The notes below the pieces were generated by a model. It saw only the letters and a program-made list of their open reading frames with translations. It did no database searches and was not told the origin of the DNA. 8,145 bases of DNA, taken from an uncultured Collinsella sp. (GTDB lineage Bacteria; Actinomycetota; Coriobacteriia; Coriobacteriales; Coriobacteriaceae). Made by a program: the position numbers and the translations under genes. The stretch spans positions 1 through 8,145 of the forward strand of contig CAADSV010000157.1 in assembly GCA_900751665.1 (NCBI GenBank). The letters run 5' to 3'. Positions 1-6,223 of the stretch are shown here, piece after piece. Position 1 is the first letter of the stretch. Every line of letters begins with the position of its first letter.

Positions 1-1366
1 AGCCGTGGGCCGCGCGGCGCGCGCAGTCTCCCCTGAGTTCAAGGGCCTGACGCATCGCGTCGTACGCATCGCCCCCGCCACCTATGGCGAGGACTACCGC
101 CCCGACGCCCAGCAGCTGCTCGCCGCGTTTGACGCCGTCGAGGCGCTCACTGCTACCGGCGACGCCCTGGCCGTCTCCACGCCCGGCTACGGCTGCGGCG
201 CCGAGAGCCTCTTTAAGATGTGTGTCGGCAACCAGATCGGTATCGAGCTTGCCGAGGATGTGGACGTGGAGAGCCTCTTCACCCCGCTCTATGGCAGCTT
301 TATCGTCGAGCTCGCCGAGGATGCCGAGCTGCCCGAGGTCGCCGACGGCGTTGTCGTCGAGCCCCTGGGCACCACCGTCGAGGGCTATGTCATCGACACC
401 GGCTCCGAGGTCATCGAGCTCGCCGAGCTCCAGGAAGCCTGGGAGAGCGGCATCGAGGGCGTCTTTGCCTACCGCAGCGCCGGCGAGACCGCCGAGGTCG
501 AGACCATCGACTTCCGTGCCAAGGATATCCACGTGTACGGCGGTGCCAAGATCGCCCGCCCGCGCGTGATCATCCCCGTGTTCCCCGGCAACAACTGCGA
601 GTACGACAGCGCCCGCGCCTTCCGTGCCGCCGGTGCCGAGGCCGACACCTTCGTAATCAACAACCTCACGCCCGAGGCCGTCGCCGAGAGCACCCACGAG
701 CTTGCCCGCCGCATCCGCGCAAGCCAGATCGTCATGATCCCCGGCGGCTTCTCGGGCGGCGACGAGCCCGACGGCTCTGCCAAGTTCATCACGGCGTTCT
801 TCCGCGCTCCCGAGGTCACCGAGGCAGTCCGTGACCTGCTCAAGGCCCGCGACGGCCTGATGCTGGGCATCTGCAACGGCTTCCAGGCCCTGATCAAGCT
901 CGGCCTGGTGCCCTACGGCGATATCGTCGACGCCACGCCCGATGCGCCCACGTTGACGTTCAACACCATCGGTCGCCACCAGAGCCGTCTGGTGCGCACC
1001 CGTATCTCGTCCAACCTGTCCCCGTGGCTGTCGCAGTGCAGCCTCGACGACCCCTACACCGTCGCCATCAGCCACGGCGAGGGCCGCTTTGTCGCCAATG
1101 ACGAAGTGCTCGCCCAGCTGATCGCCAACGGTCAGGTCGCCACGCAGTACGTGGGCGAGGACGGCAAGCCCAGCATGGATCTTTCCGTCAACCCCAACGG
1201 CTCCGCACTCGCCATCGAGGGCATCACGAGCCCCGACGGCCGCGTCCTGGGCAAGATGGGCCATGCCGAGCGTCGCGGCGACAACCTGTACCGCAACGTG
1301 CCCGAGCATGTCCCCGGTGACAAGTTCATGCCGATCTTTGAGAGCGGCGTAGCCTACTTCGCTTAA
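1..1366 (+). CDS. purL: Phosphoribosylformylglycinamidine synthase (FGAM synthase), C-terminal part, 5'-truncated by the window edge
   Basis: PurL makes FGAM from FGAR, ATP and glutamine in de novo purine synthesis. The reading frame is open at the left edge, so the GTG at 5 is an internal codon and most of the enzyme lies outside. Residues are counted from that GTG. Residues 1 to about 175 look like the end of the second synthetase (AIRS-type) half. From about 186 a class I glutamine amidotransferase domain begins (IPVFPGNNCEYDSARAF). It has an oxyanion-type segment PGGFSGGDEPDGSAKF, the nucleophile Cys290 in GICNGFQ, a HGEGRF segment, and the His420/Glu422 pair in MGHAER, so the glutaminase triad is intact. 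Having the glutaminase on the same chain points to the long single-polypeptide PurL rather than separate PurL/PurQ/PurS. The gene ends in TAA and is followed 37 bases later by a strong terminator, so it is probably the last gene of its transcript. Product identity is very secure; the exact subfamily is inferred. Confidence 0.96.
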   Translation, partial: AVGRAARAVSPEFKGLTHRVVRIAPATYGEDYRPDAQQLLAAFDAVEALTATGDALAVSTPGYGCGAESLFKMCVGNQIGIELAEDVDVESLFTPLYGSFIVELAEDAELPEVADGVVVEPLGTTVEGYVIDTGSEVIELAELQEAWESGIEGVFAYRSAGETAEVETIDFRAKDIHVYGGAKIARPRVIIPVFPGNNCEYDSARAFRAAGAEADTFVINNLTPEAVAESTHELARRIRASQIVMIPGGFSGGDEPDGSAKFITAFFRAPEVTEAVRDLLKARDGLMLGICNGFQALIKLGLVPYGDIVDATPDAPTLTFNTIGRHQSRLVRTRISSNLSPWLSQCSLDDPYTVAISHGEGRFVANDEVLAQLIANGQVATQYVGEDGKPSMDLSVNPNGSALAIEGITSPDGRVLGKMGHAERRGDNLYRNVPEHVPGDKFMPIFESGVAYFA

Positions 1367-1381
1367 TACGTTCCCATCGGG

Positions 1382-1387
1382 TACAAT
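1382..1387 (+). promoter_or_regulatory. Possible -10 box (TACAAT) ahead of the DMT transporter gene
   Basis: TACAAT matches the sigma-70-type -10 consensus at five of six bases and lies between the purL stop and the terminator hairpin. The best -35 match at 18 bp spacing is TTCGCT (1358-1363), only three of six bases, so support is weak. If used, transcription would start near 1394 and the terminator at 1404-1440 would lie in the leader of the downstream gene. A TCGGGTA direct repeat (1377-1383 and 1392-1398) overlaps and follows the box. Another TACAAT stands before the HD-domain gene at 6178. Confidence 0.33.
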
Positions 1388-1403
1388 CCCCTCGGGTAAC
1401 AAC

Positions 1404-1440
1404 ACCCGCCACCGGCACGCCCGGTGGCGGGTTCTTTTTT
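1404..1440 (+). terminator. Strong intrinsic terminator after purL
   Basis: A perfect 12-bp stem (1404-1415 with 1421-1432) is closed by a 5-nt loop (CACGC) and followed by TTCTTTTTT at 1432-1440. The stem core is ten consecutive G-C-rich pairs with one A-T pair inside. It ends 25 bases before the start codon of the next gene and so separates purL from it, unless it acts as an attenuator. Confidence 0.93.
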
Positions 1441-1465
1441 GCTTCGCGCATGTAGAAAGGACATC

Positions 1466-2401
1466 ATGAAAAGCCGCAAGCCGTATCTCGCCACCCTGCC
1501 CGGACTCATCCTGGGCTGTCTCGTTTGCTGCGCGCTCTGGGGCTCCGCCTTCCCCTGCATCAAGATCGGCTACGGCCTCTTTGGCATTCCCGCGCACGAC
1601 AGCGCCTCGCAGCTGCTCTTCGCGGGTCTGCGCTTCACCCTTGCCGGCATGCTGGTCATTGTTGGCATGAGCGTGGCCCAGCGCCGACCGCTCGTTCCGC
1701 AAGCGCGCGATATCAAGCCCATCTGCATCTTGTCGCTCTTCCAGACCATCGGCCAGTACTTCTTTTTCTACCTTGGTCTCTCCCGTGCAAGCGCTATGTC
1801 GAGCTCCATCATCGAGGCCAGCGCCAACTTCTTGGCTATCCTCTTTGCCGCCCTGGCGTTTCGCACCGAAAGGCTCGATGCGGCCAAGGTACTCGGCTGC
1901 GTACTGGGCTTTGCCGGTGTCGCGCTCGTCAACCTTTCGGGCGCGGACGGCACCTTTGGCTTTGCGCTCGACGGCGAGGGCTTTATCCTGGCCTCCACCG
2001 TCGCGGGTGCCCTTTCGACCTGCCTGATCGGCATCTTCTCGCGCAAGCACGACGGCGTCTTGCTTGCCGGGTGGCAGTTCTTGGTCGGCGGCCTGGTCCT
2101 CACCGCCATCGGCTTTTTGATGGGTGGCACGCTCTCCCCCACGGCGATTGCCCCCGCCATCGCGCTCATCATCTACATGGCGCTTATCTCCGCGGTCGCG
2201 TACTCGCTGTGGTCGCGTCTGCTTGCCGTCAACCCCGTCAGCCGCGTCTCGGTCTTTGGGTTTATGAACCCCGTCTTTGGCGTGCTGCTGAGCGCGCTGC
2301 TGCTCGGTGAGGGCGCTGGCACGAGCCCCGTTACCGTCATCGTTGCCCTGCTGTTGGTCTGCGGCGGCATCATCATCGTCAATAAACCCAAAAAAGCCTA
2401 G
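1466..2401 (+). CDS. EamA-family (drug/metabolite transporter superfamily) permease
   Basis: An integral membrane transporter of 311 residues, the usual size for a two-repeat EamA/RhaT-type DMT protein. It is mostly hydrophobic and fits about ten transmembrane helices. The first EamA repeat spans roughly residues 15-155 and carries the ALWGSAFPCIKIGY opening and an ASAMSSSIIEASANFLAILFA-like helix pair. The second spans about 170-305, with AVAYSLWSRLL and a NPVFGVLLSALLLGE segment typical of repeat ends. The C-terminus is short and basic (NKPKKA). The ATG at 1466 was chosen because AGAAAGGA lies just upstream at 1454-1461. The frame extends back to a GTG at 1424, but that lies inside the terminator hairpin. 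Substrate cannot be told from sequence; family members export amino acids, nucleosides or other metabolites. It stands alone between two terminators. Confidence 0.9.
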   Translation: MKSRKPYLATLPGLILGCLVCCALWGSAFPCIKIGYGLFGIPAHDSASQLLFAGLRFTLAGMLVIVGMSVAQRRPLVPQARDIKPICILSLFQTIGQYFFFYLGLSRASAMSSSIIEASANFLAILFAALAFRTERLDAAKVLGCVLGFAGVALVNLSGADGTFGFALDGEGFILASTVAGALSTCLIGIFSRKHDGVLLAGWQFLVGGLVLTAIGFLMGGTLSPTAIAPAIALIIYMALISAVAYSLWSRLLAVNPVSRVSVFGFMNPVFGVLLSALLLGEGAGTSPVTVIVALLLVCGGIIIVNKPKKA

Positions 2402-2553
2402 CGAGCTCATCTTTTTAGAGAGGGCGTTCGCACGCTTCAGCTTAATGGAGTGCACTGGTTCTCGTTGATTTCGTACCGAGCCGCGGCGGCAGACGCTCGT
2501 CTTGCCGCACCGCGCCTGGGCGTTATGGCCGGTGGCCCCCGCCAACGCAAAAA
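2402..2553. other. Gene-free stretch with one imperfect hairpin
   Basis: About 150 bases between the DMT stop and the bidirectional terminator. No start codon with a ribosome site leads to a credible protein. The only clear structure is a hairpin at 2486-2508: GCGGCA pairs with TGCCGC and GAC with GTC, with one bulged T (2502) and a 4-nt loop. It has no T-run on either strand, so it is not an obvious terminator. If DMT transcription ends at the next hairpin, this segment would be its 3' untranslated region. Confidence 0.5.
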
Positions 2554-2593
2554 GGGCGCACGACCATCGCAACGGTCGTGCGCCCACTTTTTT
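2549..2593. terminator. Bidirectional intrinsic terminator between the convergent DMT and GGDEF genes
   Basis: A perfect 12-bp stem, GGGCGCACGACC (2554-2565) with GGTCGTGCGCCC (2574-2585), has an 8-nt loop. On the plus strand six Ts follow at 2588-2593. On the minus strand five Ts follow at once (the A-run 2549-2553). It can therefore stop rightward DMT transcripts and leftward diguanylate-cyclase transcripts. The cyclase stop codon at 2594-2596 touches the plus-strand T-run. Confidence 0.92.
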
Positions 2594-3736
2594 CTAGCGT
2601 ATCTGGACGCCGGCTTTCTTTTTCTCGGCCTTGACGCGGTAGAGCTCCGCATCGGCAGCGCGAAGTAAGTCTTGCCAGGTATCGACACCATCACCGACCC
2701 GTGCATAGCCGATGGACATCCGCAACAGATACGGAACCTCGGCGCGCGCGAGCTCGTCGTTAATCGCCGAACACAGGTCTATGATGTCCTGTTCCGCCGC
2801 CGCCTTTTGAAGCACCACAAACTCATCGCCGCCATAACGTGCGATAAAGCCACCAGACGCCGAGCAGACCTCTTTGAGCGTAGCAGATATGACCTGGAGG
2901 GCATGGTCGCCCTCCACATGTCCATACCGGTCGTTAATCTGCTTAAAGCCGTCGGCATCCATCATAAGCAGATACACATCTTCGGCCTGATCCACATTTG
3001 AGAAGAGCGACAGCATATAGGTCTCAAAACGGTTGCGATTGTTAAGGCCAGTCAACGGGTCGGTCGAGATCAGCTGCTCCTGGTAGATGATGTAGAGCAG
3101 CAGGATGCTCAGCGTTATACCGACGCAAAGGCCCGGTACCGAAAACAAAACCTGGAAGGTACCGCCCACCAGAGCGGGAACCGCAAAAAAGGCGAGGGTG
3201 CGATAAATGGCCTTCTTTTGCAGGCTTTCGACTTTTCGAGCCTGGATAAAGGCATGCAAGGACGTATATATGACGTAGCAGTAGCTAACGATAGGTTGAA
3301 TCATATAAAGCGCTCCGCGACGATATACGCCCTGCGCATCGATATAGAACATAGTGTGCGTCCAGTAGCTGGCAAATGCCAGCACGACCACCAATACGGT
3401 TGGCAACGTCACGATCGCAACCCTATAGCGCGCGGTCAAAAGGCGAGAGCCCTGCACTGTCTCGGAATAGAAAAACCAAATGAGGCACGCGATGGCGAAC
3501 AGCGAAAACGAGACCGCGTTGGAAATCCAGTTGGCCATGATGCCTACAGGAGTGCTCACGCCGTCCGAGAGCGTCCAGATCATATCGAAGAAAATGTAGG
3601 CAGCAGAGGTGTAGCCGAGCATGCTAAACAAGAGCTGCTGGGTGCTCGAGAACAAGGAGCGGCGGCTTCGTGCGGCAAGCCCGATAAGAACAATCATGCA
3701 TAGCAGGAATATCTCAATCTTGAGTGCCTTAACCAC
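2594..3736 (-). CDS. Membrane-anchored GGDEF-domain diguanylate cyclase
   Basis: Predicted to make cyclic di-GMP from two GTP. The N-terminal half (to about residue 220) holds about seven hydrophobic helices and is a probable membrane sensor module of unknown ligand. It is followed by a GGDEF domain with all main motifs: DPLTGLNNR (about 226-234), MDADGFKQIND with the metal-binding Asp near 260, YGHVEGD, and an intact GGDEF at about 302-306. The product-inhibition site (RxxD just before GGDEF) is absent, with ASGG at those positions. I start it at GTG 3736, giving 380 residues, because AAGGGA lies nine bases upstream (3746-3751). The longer frame to a TTG at 3754 would place the start inside that ribosome site. 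It is a single-gene unit ending at the bidirectional terminator. No EAL or PilZ partner is in the window. The signal sensed is unknown. Confidence 0.92.
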   Translation of the reverse strand: MVKALKIEIFLLCMIVLIGLAARSRRSLFSSTQQLLFSMLGYTSAAYIFFDMIWTLSDGVSTPVGIMANWISNAVSFSLFAIACLIWFFYSETVQGSRLLTARYRVAIVTLPTVLVVVLAFASYWTHTMFYIDAQGVYRRGALYMIQPIVSYCYVIYTSLHAFIQARKVESLQKKAIYRTLAFFAVPALVGGTFQVLFSVPGLCVGITLSILLLYIIYQEQLISTDPLTGLNNRNRFETYMLSLFSNVDQAEDVYLLMMDADGFKQINDRYGHVEGDHALQVISATLKEVCSASGGFIARYGGDEFVVLQKAAAEQDIIDLCSAINDELARAEVPYLLRMSIGYARVGDGVDTWQDLLRAADAELYRVKAEKKKAGVQIR

Positions 3737-3745
3737 TAGACGCCA

Positions 3746-3751
3746 TCCCTT
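3746..3751 (-). promoter_or_regulatory. Ribosome binding site that decides the GGDEF gene start
   Basis: On the minus strand AAGGGA stands nine bases before GTG 3736. No comparable site precedes the upstream TTG at 3754, so the GTG start is favoured. No convincing promoter hexamers were found between here and the hairpin at 3836. Confidence 0.6.
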
Positions 3752-3835
3752 CAATATCCAAGTGGTCAGAATCGCCCAATTAGAATCTGGGCAATAAACA
3801 CCCCCTACTCCGCAGGGGTAATGGGAATAATAGCA

Positions 3836-3879
3836 GAGCGCCCGAACGCCACTGCAAGACAGCTTTCGTTCGGGCGCTC
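3836..3879 (-). terminator. Probable terminator of the KdgT-family gene (13-bp stem, 18-nt loop)
   Basis: A perfect 13-bp inverted repeat, GAGCGCCCGAACG (3836-3848) with its complement at 3867-3879, lies 45 bases beyond the permease stop. Read leftward it is followed by TGCTATTATT, a T-rich but interrupted tract. The 18-nt loop is longer than usual and can form a small inner CTG/CAG stem. On the plus strand no T-run follows. Its position fits a terminator, but the broken T-tract leaves some doubt. Confidence 0.6.
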
Positions 3880-3924
3880 AAACGGCGCGAATTGCACGCC
3901 GGCTTGATTGACTCGCGTCGACGA

Positions 3925-4947
3925 TTACTCGCCGTCGATGTCGGTCGCGACGGCCTCCTCAATAGCCTCGACGCCTTCGACCGACAGATCCTCTTTGCCA
4001 TGGCAGAACTTCTTATCGACCCAGCCAGTCAGAATCGGGGCCATGATTGCCGTGATGATGACGGCGGTGGCGATCTGCGCATACGCGGTGGGCGCAAGCT
4101 CGGCATAGCGCGGAGCGACCTCGGCGAGGGCGACCGGCGTGGTCATAGCCGTGCCGGCGATAGTGGAGCAGGCAACGGCCGCCTTGCCGTTACCACCGCA
4201 CAAGCGCTCGAAGGCAAAGGTGATAGGACCGACGATAAAGAGCGTGATAAGGCCCAGCAGGATGCCCGAGATGCCGCCAGTGATAAAGCTCGAAAGGCTC
4301 ATGGACGCACCGAGCTGAAAACCGATGACGGCAATCGCGGGATTGGCGCCGGGGACCAGCAGATTCTTGATAAACGGGAACAAGTTGCCCAGGACCATGC
4401 CGATAACAAGCGGCAGGATGGATCCGATGATGGTGCCGACGGGGATGTTGGCGAGACCCGAGACACCGAGGATGATCATGGTGACGGCGGGGCCGGCCGT
4501 AAAGAACAGGATACCGACGGCGCCCTGCGCGGACTCATCGCCAAACTCGCCCATGATGCCCGTATAGAGCGCCATGTTGCAAAACGTAATGCCGCCGATG
4601 ATTGAGACCGAGCTCAGGCCCAGGAAGTTGTCGTTAAAGAAATATGCCACACCCAAGCCAAGGGCGGCCGCAACAACAAGCTTGGGGATCAGTACGACGA
4701 TGCCGGTCTTGATAGCGCCCGGCGTGGACTTAAAGCTGATGCCGGCACCCACGAAGAGCAGGATTGCAGCGACGATGGTATTGGAGCCGCCACGGCAGGC
4801 AGCCGTAAAGAAGCCGCCGATCTCAAAGACCTGCGGACAGAAAGTGTTGAGCAAAAGGCCAACAATCATGGGATAGATCATGATGTCGCCCGGGATACGC
4901 GGTACCTTGAATTTCTTTTGCTCGTTGGCGGTCGCTTCCTGTGCCAT
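3925..4947 (-). CDS. kdgT: 2-keto-3-deoxygluconate permease family (KdgT-like) transporter
   Basis: A 340-residue, strongly hydrophobic protein matching the KdgT family, whose known members import 2-keto-3-deoxygluconate with protons during pectin or uronate breakdown. Family-like features are the N-terminal KVPRIPGDIMIYPMIVGLLL stretch, LLFVGAGISFKSTPGAIKTG, the glycine-rich IIGGITFCNMALYTGIMGEF with the following GDE, and the late STIAGTAMTTPVALAEVAP region. About ten membrane helices are likely, with a short acidic C-terminal tail (EGVEAIEEAVATDIDGE) inside or outside the membrane. ATG 4947 was chosen because GGGGG lies five bases upstream. A TTG at 4977 would add ten residues but has no ribosome site. 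It probably forms its own transcript, ending at the 3836-3879 hairpin. No KDG kinase, aldolase or uronate enzyme is in the window, so the substrate rests on family membership alone. Confidence 0.87.
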   Translation of the reverse strand: MAQEATANEQKKFKVPRIPGDIMIYPMIVGLLLNTFCPQVFEIGGFFTAACRGGSNTIVAAILLFVGAGISFKSTPGAIKTGIVVLIPKLVVAAALGLGVAYFFNDNFLGLSSVSIIGGITFCNMALYTGIMGEFGDESAQGAVGILFFTAGPAVTMIILGVSGLANIPVGTIIGSILPLVIGMVLGNLFPFIKNLLVPGANPAIAVIGFQLGASMSLSSFITGGISGILLGLITLFIVGPITFAFERLCGGNGKAAVACSTIAGTAMTTPVALAEVAPRYAELAPTAYAQIATAVIITAIMAPILTGWVDKKFCHGKEDLSVEGVEAIEEAVATDIDGE

Positions 4948-5090
4948 GAAACCCCCATTTCCGCTGACGCAGAACAAAAGCCCACGTCACGCTTTGCTAC
5001 AGTAAAGTTTGACCATGGTACCAGAAGAAGCAGACCAGCTCGATGAGAAATTCGATTCGTTGGGCCGGGACGCTAAACGCGCCCTTGCTT
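4948..5090. other. Intergenic region upstream of the KdgT-family gene and downstream of azlD
   Basis: A 143-base gap. A weak hairpin (GGG-CGC with GCG-CCC, one bulge, about 5068-5085) follows the azlD stop, but no T-run follows it on the minus strand, so no clear azlD terminator is seen. Nearer the permease a short inverted repeat TGACG (4965-4969) and CGTCA (4985-4989), centres 20 bp apart, could be an operator half-site pair but may be chance. No good promoter hexamer pair was found. Confidence 0.4.
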
Positions 5091-5414
5091 TTATACAAGG
5101 CTCAAAACGATATAGAACACGATGCCCGAGACGCAGCACCACAACATCGACTTTGTCTTGATTGCCACCGCCACGACACCGGCAGCCGCAATCCAGGGAA
5201 TCAAGCCCTGCCACAAGCCGGCGTCGAAAGCGCCAGGGCTTATCAAATCGTTAGCGACCAGCGCCGCAAAGGCGGCGGGCGGAATATAACCCAAGGCCTC
5301 GGTAACGCGGGGCGACAGCGTTCTCCCGCGCAACGCAAACGCCGGGGCAATGCGGAAAAACGCGATAGCCGCCCATGACGACAGCCACAGGACCAAAAAC
5401 TCATTAACGGGCAT
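5091..5414 (-). CDS. azlD: AzlD-family branched-chain amino acid exporter, small subunit
   Basis: A 107-residue membrane protein with about four hydrophobic segments, the normal size and layout for AzlD, the small partner of AzlC. Characteristic stretches are MPVNEFLVLWLSSWAAIAFF at the start, LSPRVTEALGYIPPAAFAALVANDL in the middle (only the core RVTEALGYIPPAAFAAL is diagnostic) and IPWIAAAGVVAVAIKTKSML. In the family AzlC and AzlD together export branched-chain amino acids and give azaleucine resistance in Bacillus; E. coli YgaZ/YgaH is the related valine exporter. The ATG overlaps the azlC stop by 11 bases (5404-5414), with a GGAAGGGG ribosome site eight bases upstream inside azlC, so the two are translationally coupled. 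A longer frame to 5648 runs through azlC out of frame and is not the start. Confidence 0.9.
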   Translation of the reverse strand: MPVNEFLVLWLSSWAAIAFFRIAPAFALRGRTLSPRVTEALGYIPPAAFAALVANDLISPGAFDAGLWQGLIPWIAAAGVVAVAIKTKSMLWCCVSGIVFYIVLSLV

Positions 5415-6096
5415 CGCGAGCGCCCCTTCCTTCGGCGAAAGCATCGCACGCAAGCGCCGCGGCAACACCGACGAGCACGCTTGCCGGCACGGCGATATTC
5501 GTCCACCCCAAGAACTTGCATATGGCGACAGACACCGCAGCCATAACGGCAGCCCCGACATTGCCGCGCGACAGTCGCTGCGAAAAGAGCAGGCAGATAA
5601 AGAGCGAGGTGCAGACAAAGCCAGCAATAGCGGTGGGGACATCGACAACGGCGCCTACAACGGCGCCCATCGTGCACGAAACGCCCCATGTCGCGATGAG
5701 GATCGCGTTGAGCGCAAAGGACTCGTGCGGACCCCAATCCTCCCCTTCAACCAACTTGGCAAGCGAGATGCCGTATGCCTCCTCGGTGAGCGTCGCGGCA
5801 ACAGCCAGCGTCTGACGCTTCGAGGCACCCCTCAGATGGGGCGCGATTGATGCCGAATAAAGTGCAAAGCGCGAGGAGATTGCGGCCACACTTGCGACAA
5901 TCGATGCCGCAGGCACACCTGTCAGCCACAGGTTGCAGACCATAAACTGGCCGCTACCCGTCACAAACGTGCTGCTCAGAGCAAAGACCATCCAGGGCTC
6001 CATTCCCGTCTGCGCCATAATCATTCCGCACGGCGCGCCTATCGCAACATAGGTAAGCATCACCGGCCAGACGGTTTTAACGATTTTGAGCACCAT
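5404..6096 (-). CDS. azlC: AzlC-family branched-chain amino acid exporter, large subunit
   Basis: A 230-residue polytopic membrane protein of the AzlC family, forming with AzlD an exporter for branched-chain amino acids. Recognisable segments are the opening PVMLTYVAIGAPCGMIMAQ, a STFVTGSGQFMVCNLWL helix, the ISSRFALYSASIAPHLRG region followed by a cytoplasmic basic turn, TLTEEAYGISLA, and HESFALNAILIATWGVSC, the usual AzlC order. ATG 6096 is preferred because GAGGAA sits six bases upstream. The frame stays open to 6204, but those 36 extra residues are charged, lack a ribosome site and would overlap the promoter region of the divergent HD gene. No Lrp-type regulator (azlB) is adjacent; the left neighbour is azlD and the right is a divergent HD-domain gene. 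Promoter hexamers for this direction are not clear. Confidence 0.92.
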   Translation of the reverse strand: MVLKIVKTVWPVMLTYVAIGAPCGMIMAQTGMEPWMVFALSSTFVTGSGQFMVCNLWLTGVPAASIVASVAAISSRFALYSASIAPHLRGASKRQTLAVAATLTEEAYGISLAKLVEGEDWGPHESFALNAILIATWGVSCTMGAVVGAVVDVPTAIAGFVCTSLFICLLFSQRLSRGNVGAAVMAAVSVAICKFLGWTNIAVPASVLVGVAAALACDAFAEGRGARDAR

Positions 6097-6156
6097 AGGG
6101 TTCCTCGTCCCGACAAGATTTCCGAGCCGCATTCGACGACGCGGCAGAATCATCGC

Positions 6157-6192
6157 CCGGTGGCAACCGAGTTCACCTACAATTGCCACCGG
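6157..6192. repeat. Perfect 10-bp inverted repeat around a TACAAT box in the azlC/HD-gene intergenic region
   Basis: CCGGTGGCAA (6157-6166) and TTGCCACCGG (6183-6192) are exact complements with a 16-nt spacer, arm start to arm start 26 bp. The right arm shares its first base with the TACAAT at 6178-6183. The transcript from that box would start near 6190, so the left arm would not be transcribed; the repeat then works better as a protein-binding operator than as an RNA hairpin. Confidence 0.75.
6178..6183 (+). promoter_or_regulatory. Candidate -10 box (TACAAT) for the HD-domain gene
   Basis: TACAAT lies 40 bases before the ATG at 6224, a sensible distance. No -35 match was found at 16-18 bp upstream, where the left arm of the inverted repeat lies; this suggests activator dependence, or that the box is not used. 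AGGAAG at 6213-6218 is the ribosome site. Confidence 0.42.
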
Positions 6193-6223
6193 ATCGAAAG
6201 ACACAGCTTTTTAGGAAGTCATT

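Noticed and set aside
5..7. GTG as the start of the first gene
   Set aside because: The frame is open to the window edge and the residues after it are the middle of a PurL chain; no ribosome site is visible.
469..897. 142-codon minus-strand frame inside purL
   Set aside because: Antisense to a well-recognised domain, arginine/serine-rich composition, no ribosome site; a GC-bias shadow.
2450..2668. 72-codon plus-strand frame across the bidirectional terminator
   Set aside because: It would read through the terminator hairpin into the antisense of the cyclase 3' end and has no recognisable protein character.
3802..3818. CCCCT/AGGGG hairpin as a second terminator
   Set aside because: Only five base pairs with a 7-nt loop and no adjacent T-run on either strand.
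3892..4605. 237-codon plus-strand frame antisense to the KdgT-family gene
   Set aside because: Very rich in Asp, Arg and Gly, as expected from the complement of a hydrophobic membrane-protein gene; no ribosome site or family match.
4965..4989. TGACG/CGTCA inverted repeat as a regulator site for the permease
   Set aside because: Arms of five bases, no adjoining regulator gene and no promoter hexamers to anchor it; kept only as a note in the intergenic entry.
5350..5850. 166-codon plus-strand frame antisense to azlC/azlD
   Set aside because: The opposite strand encodes clear AzlC/AzlD motifs with good starts and an 11-base overlap; this frame is a shadow.
6097..6204. 36-residue N-terminal extension of AzlC
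   Set aside because: No ribosome site, charged residues unlike the AzlC family, and it covers the divergent promoter region; ATG 6096 has GAGGAA upstream.
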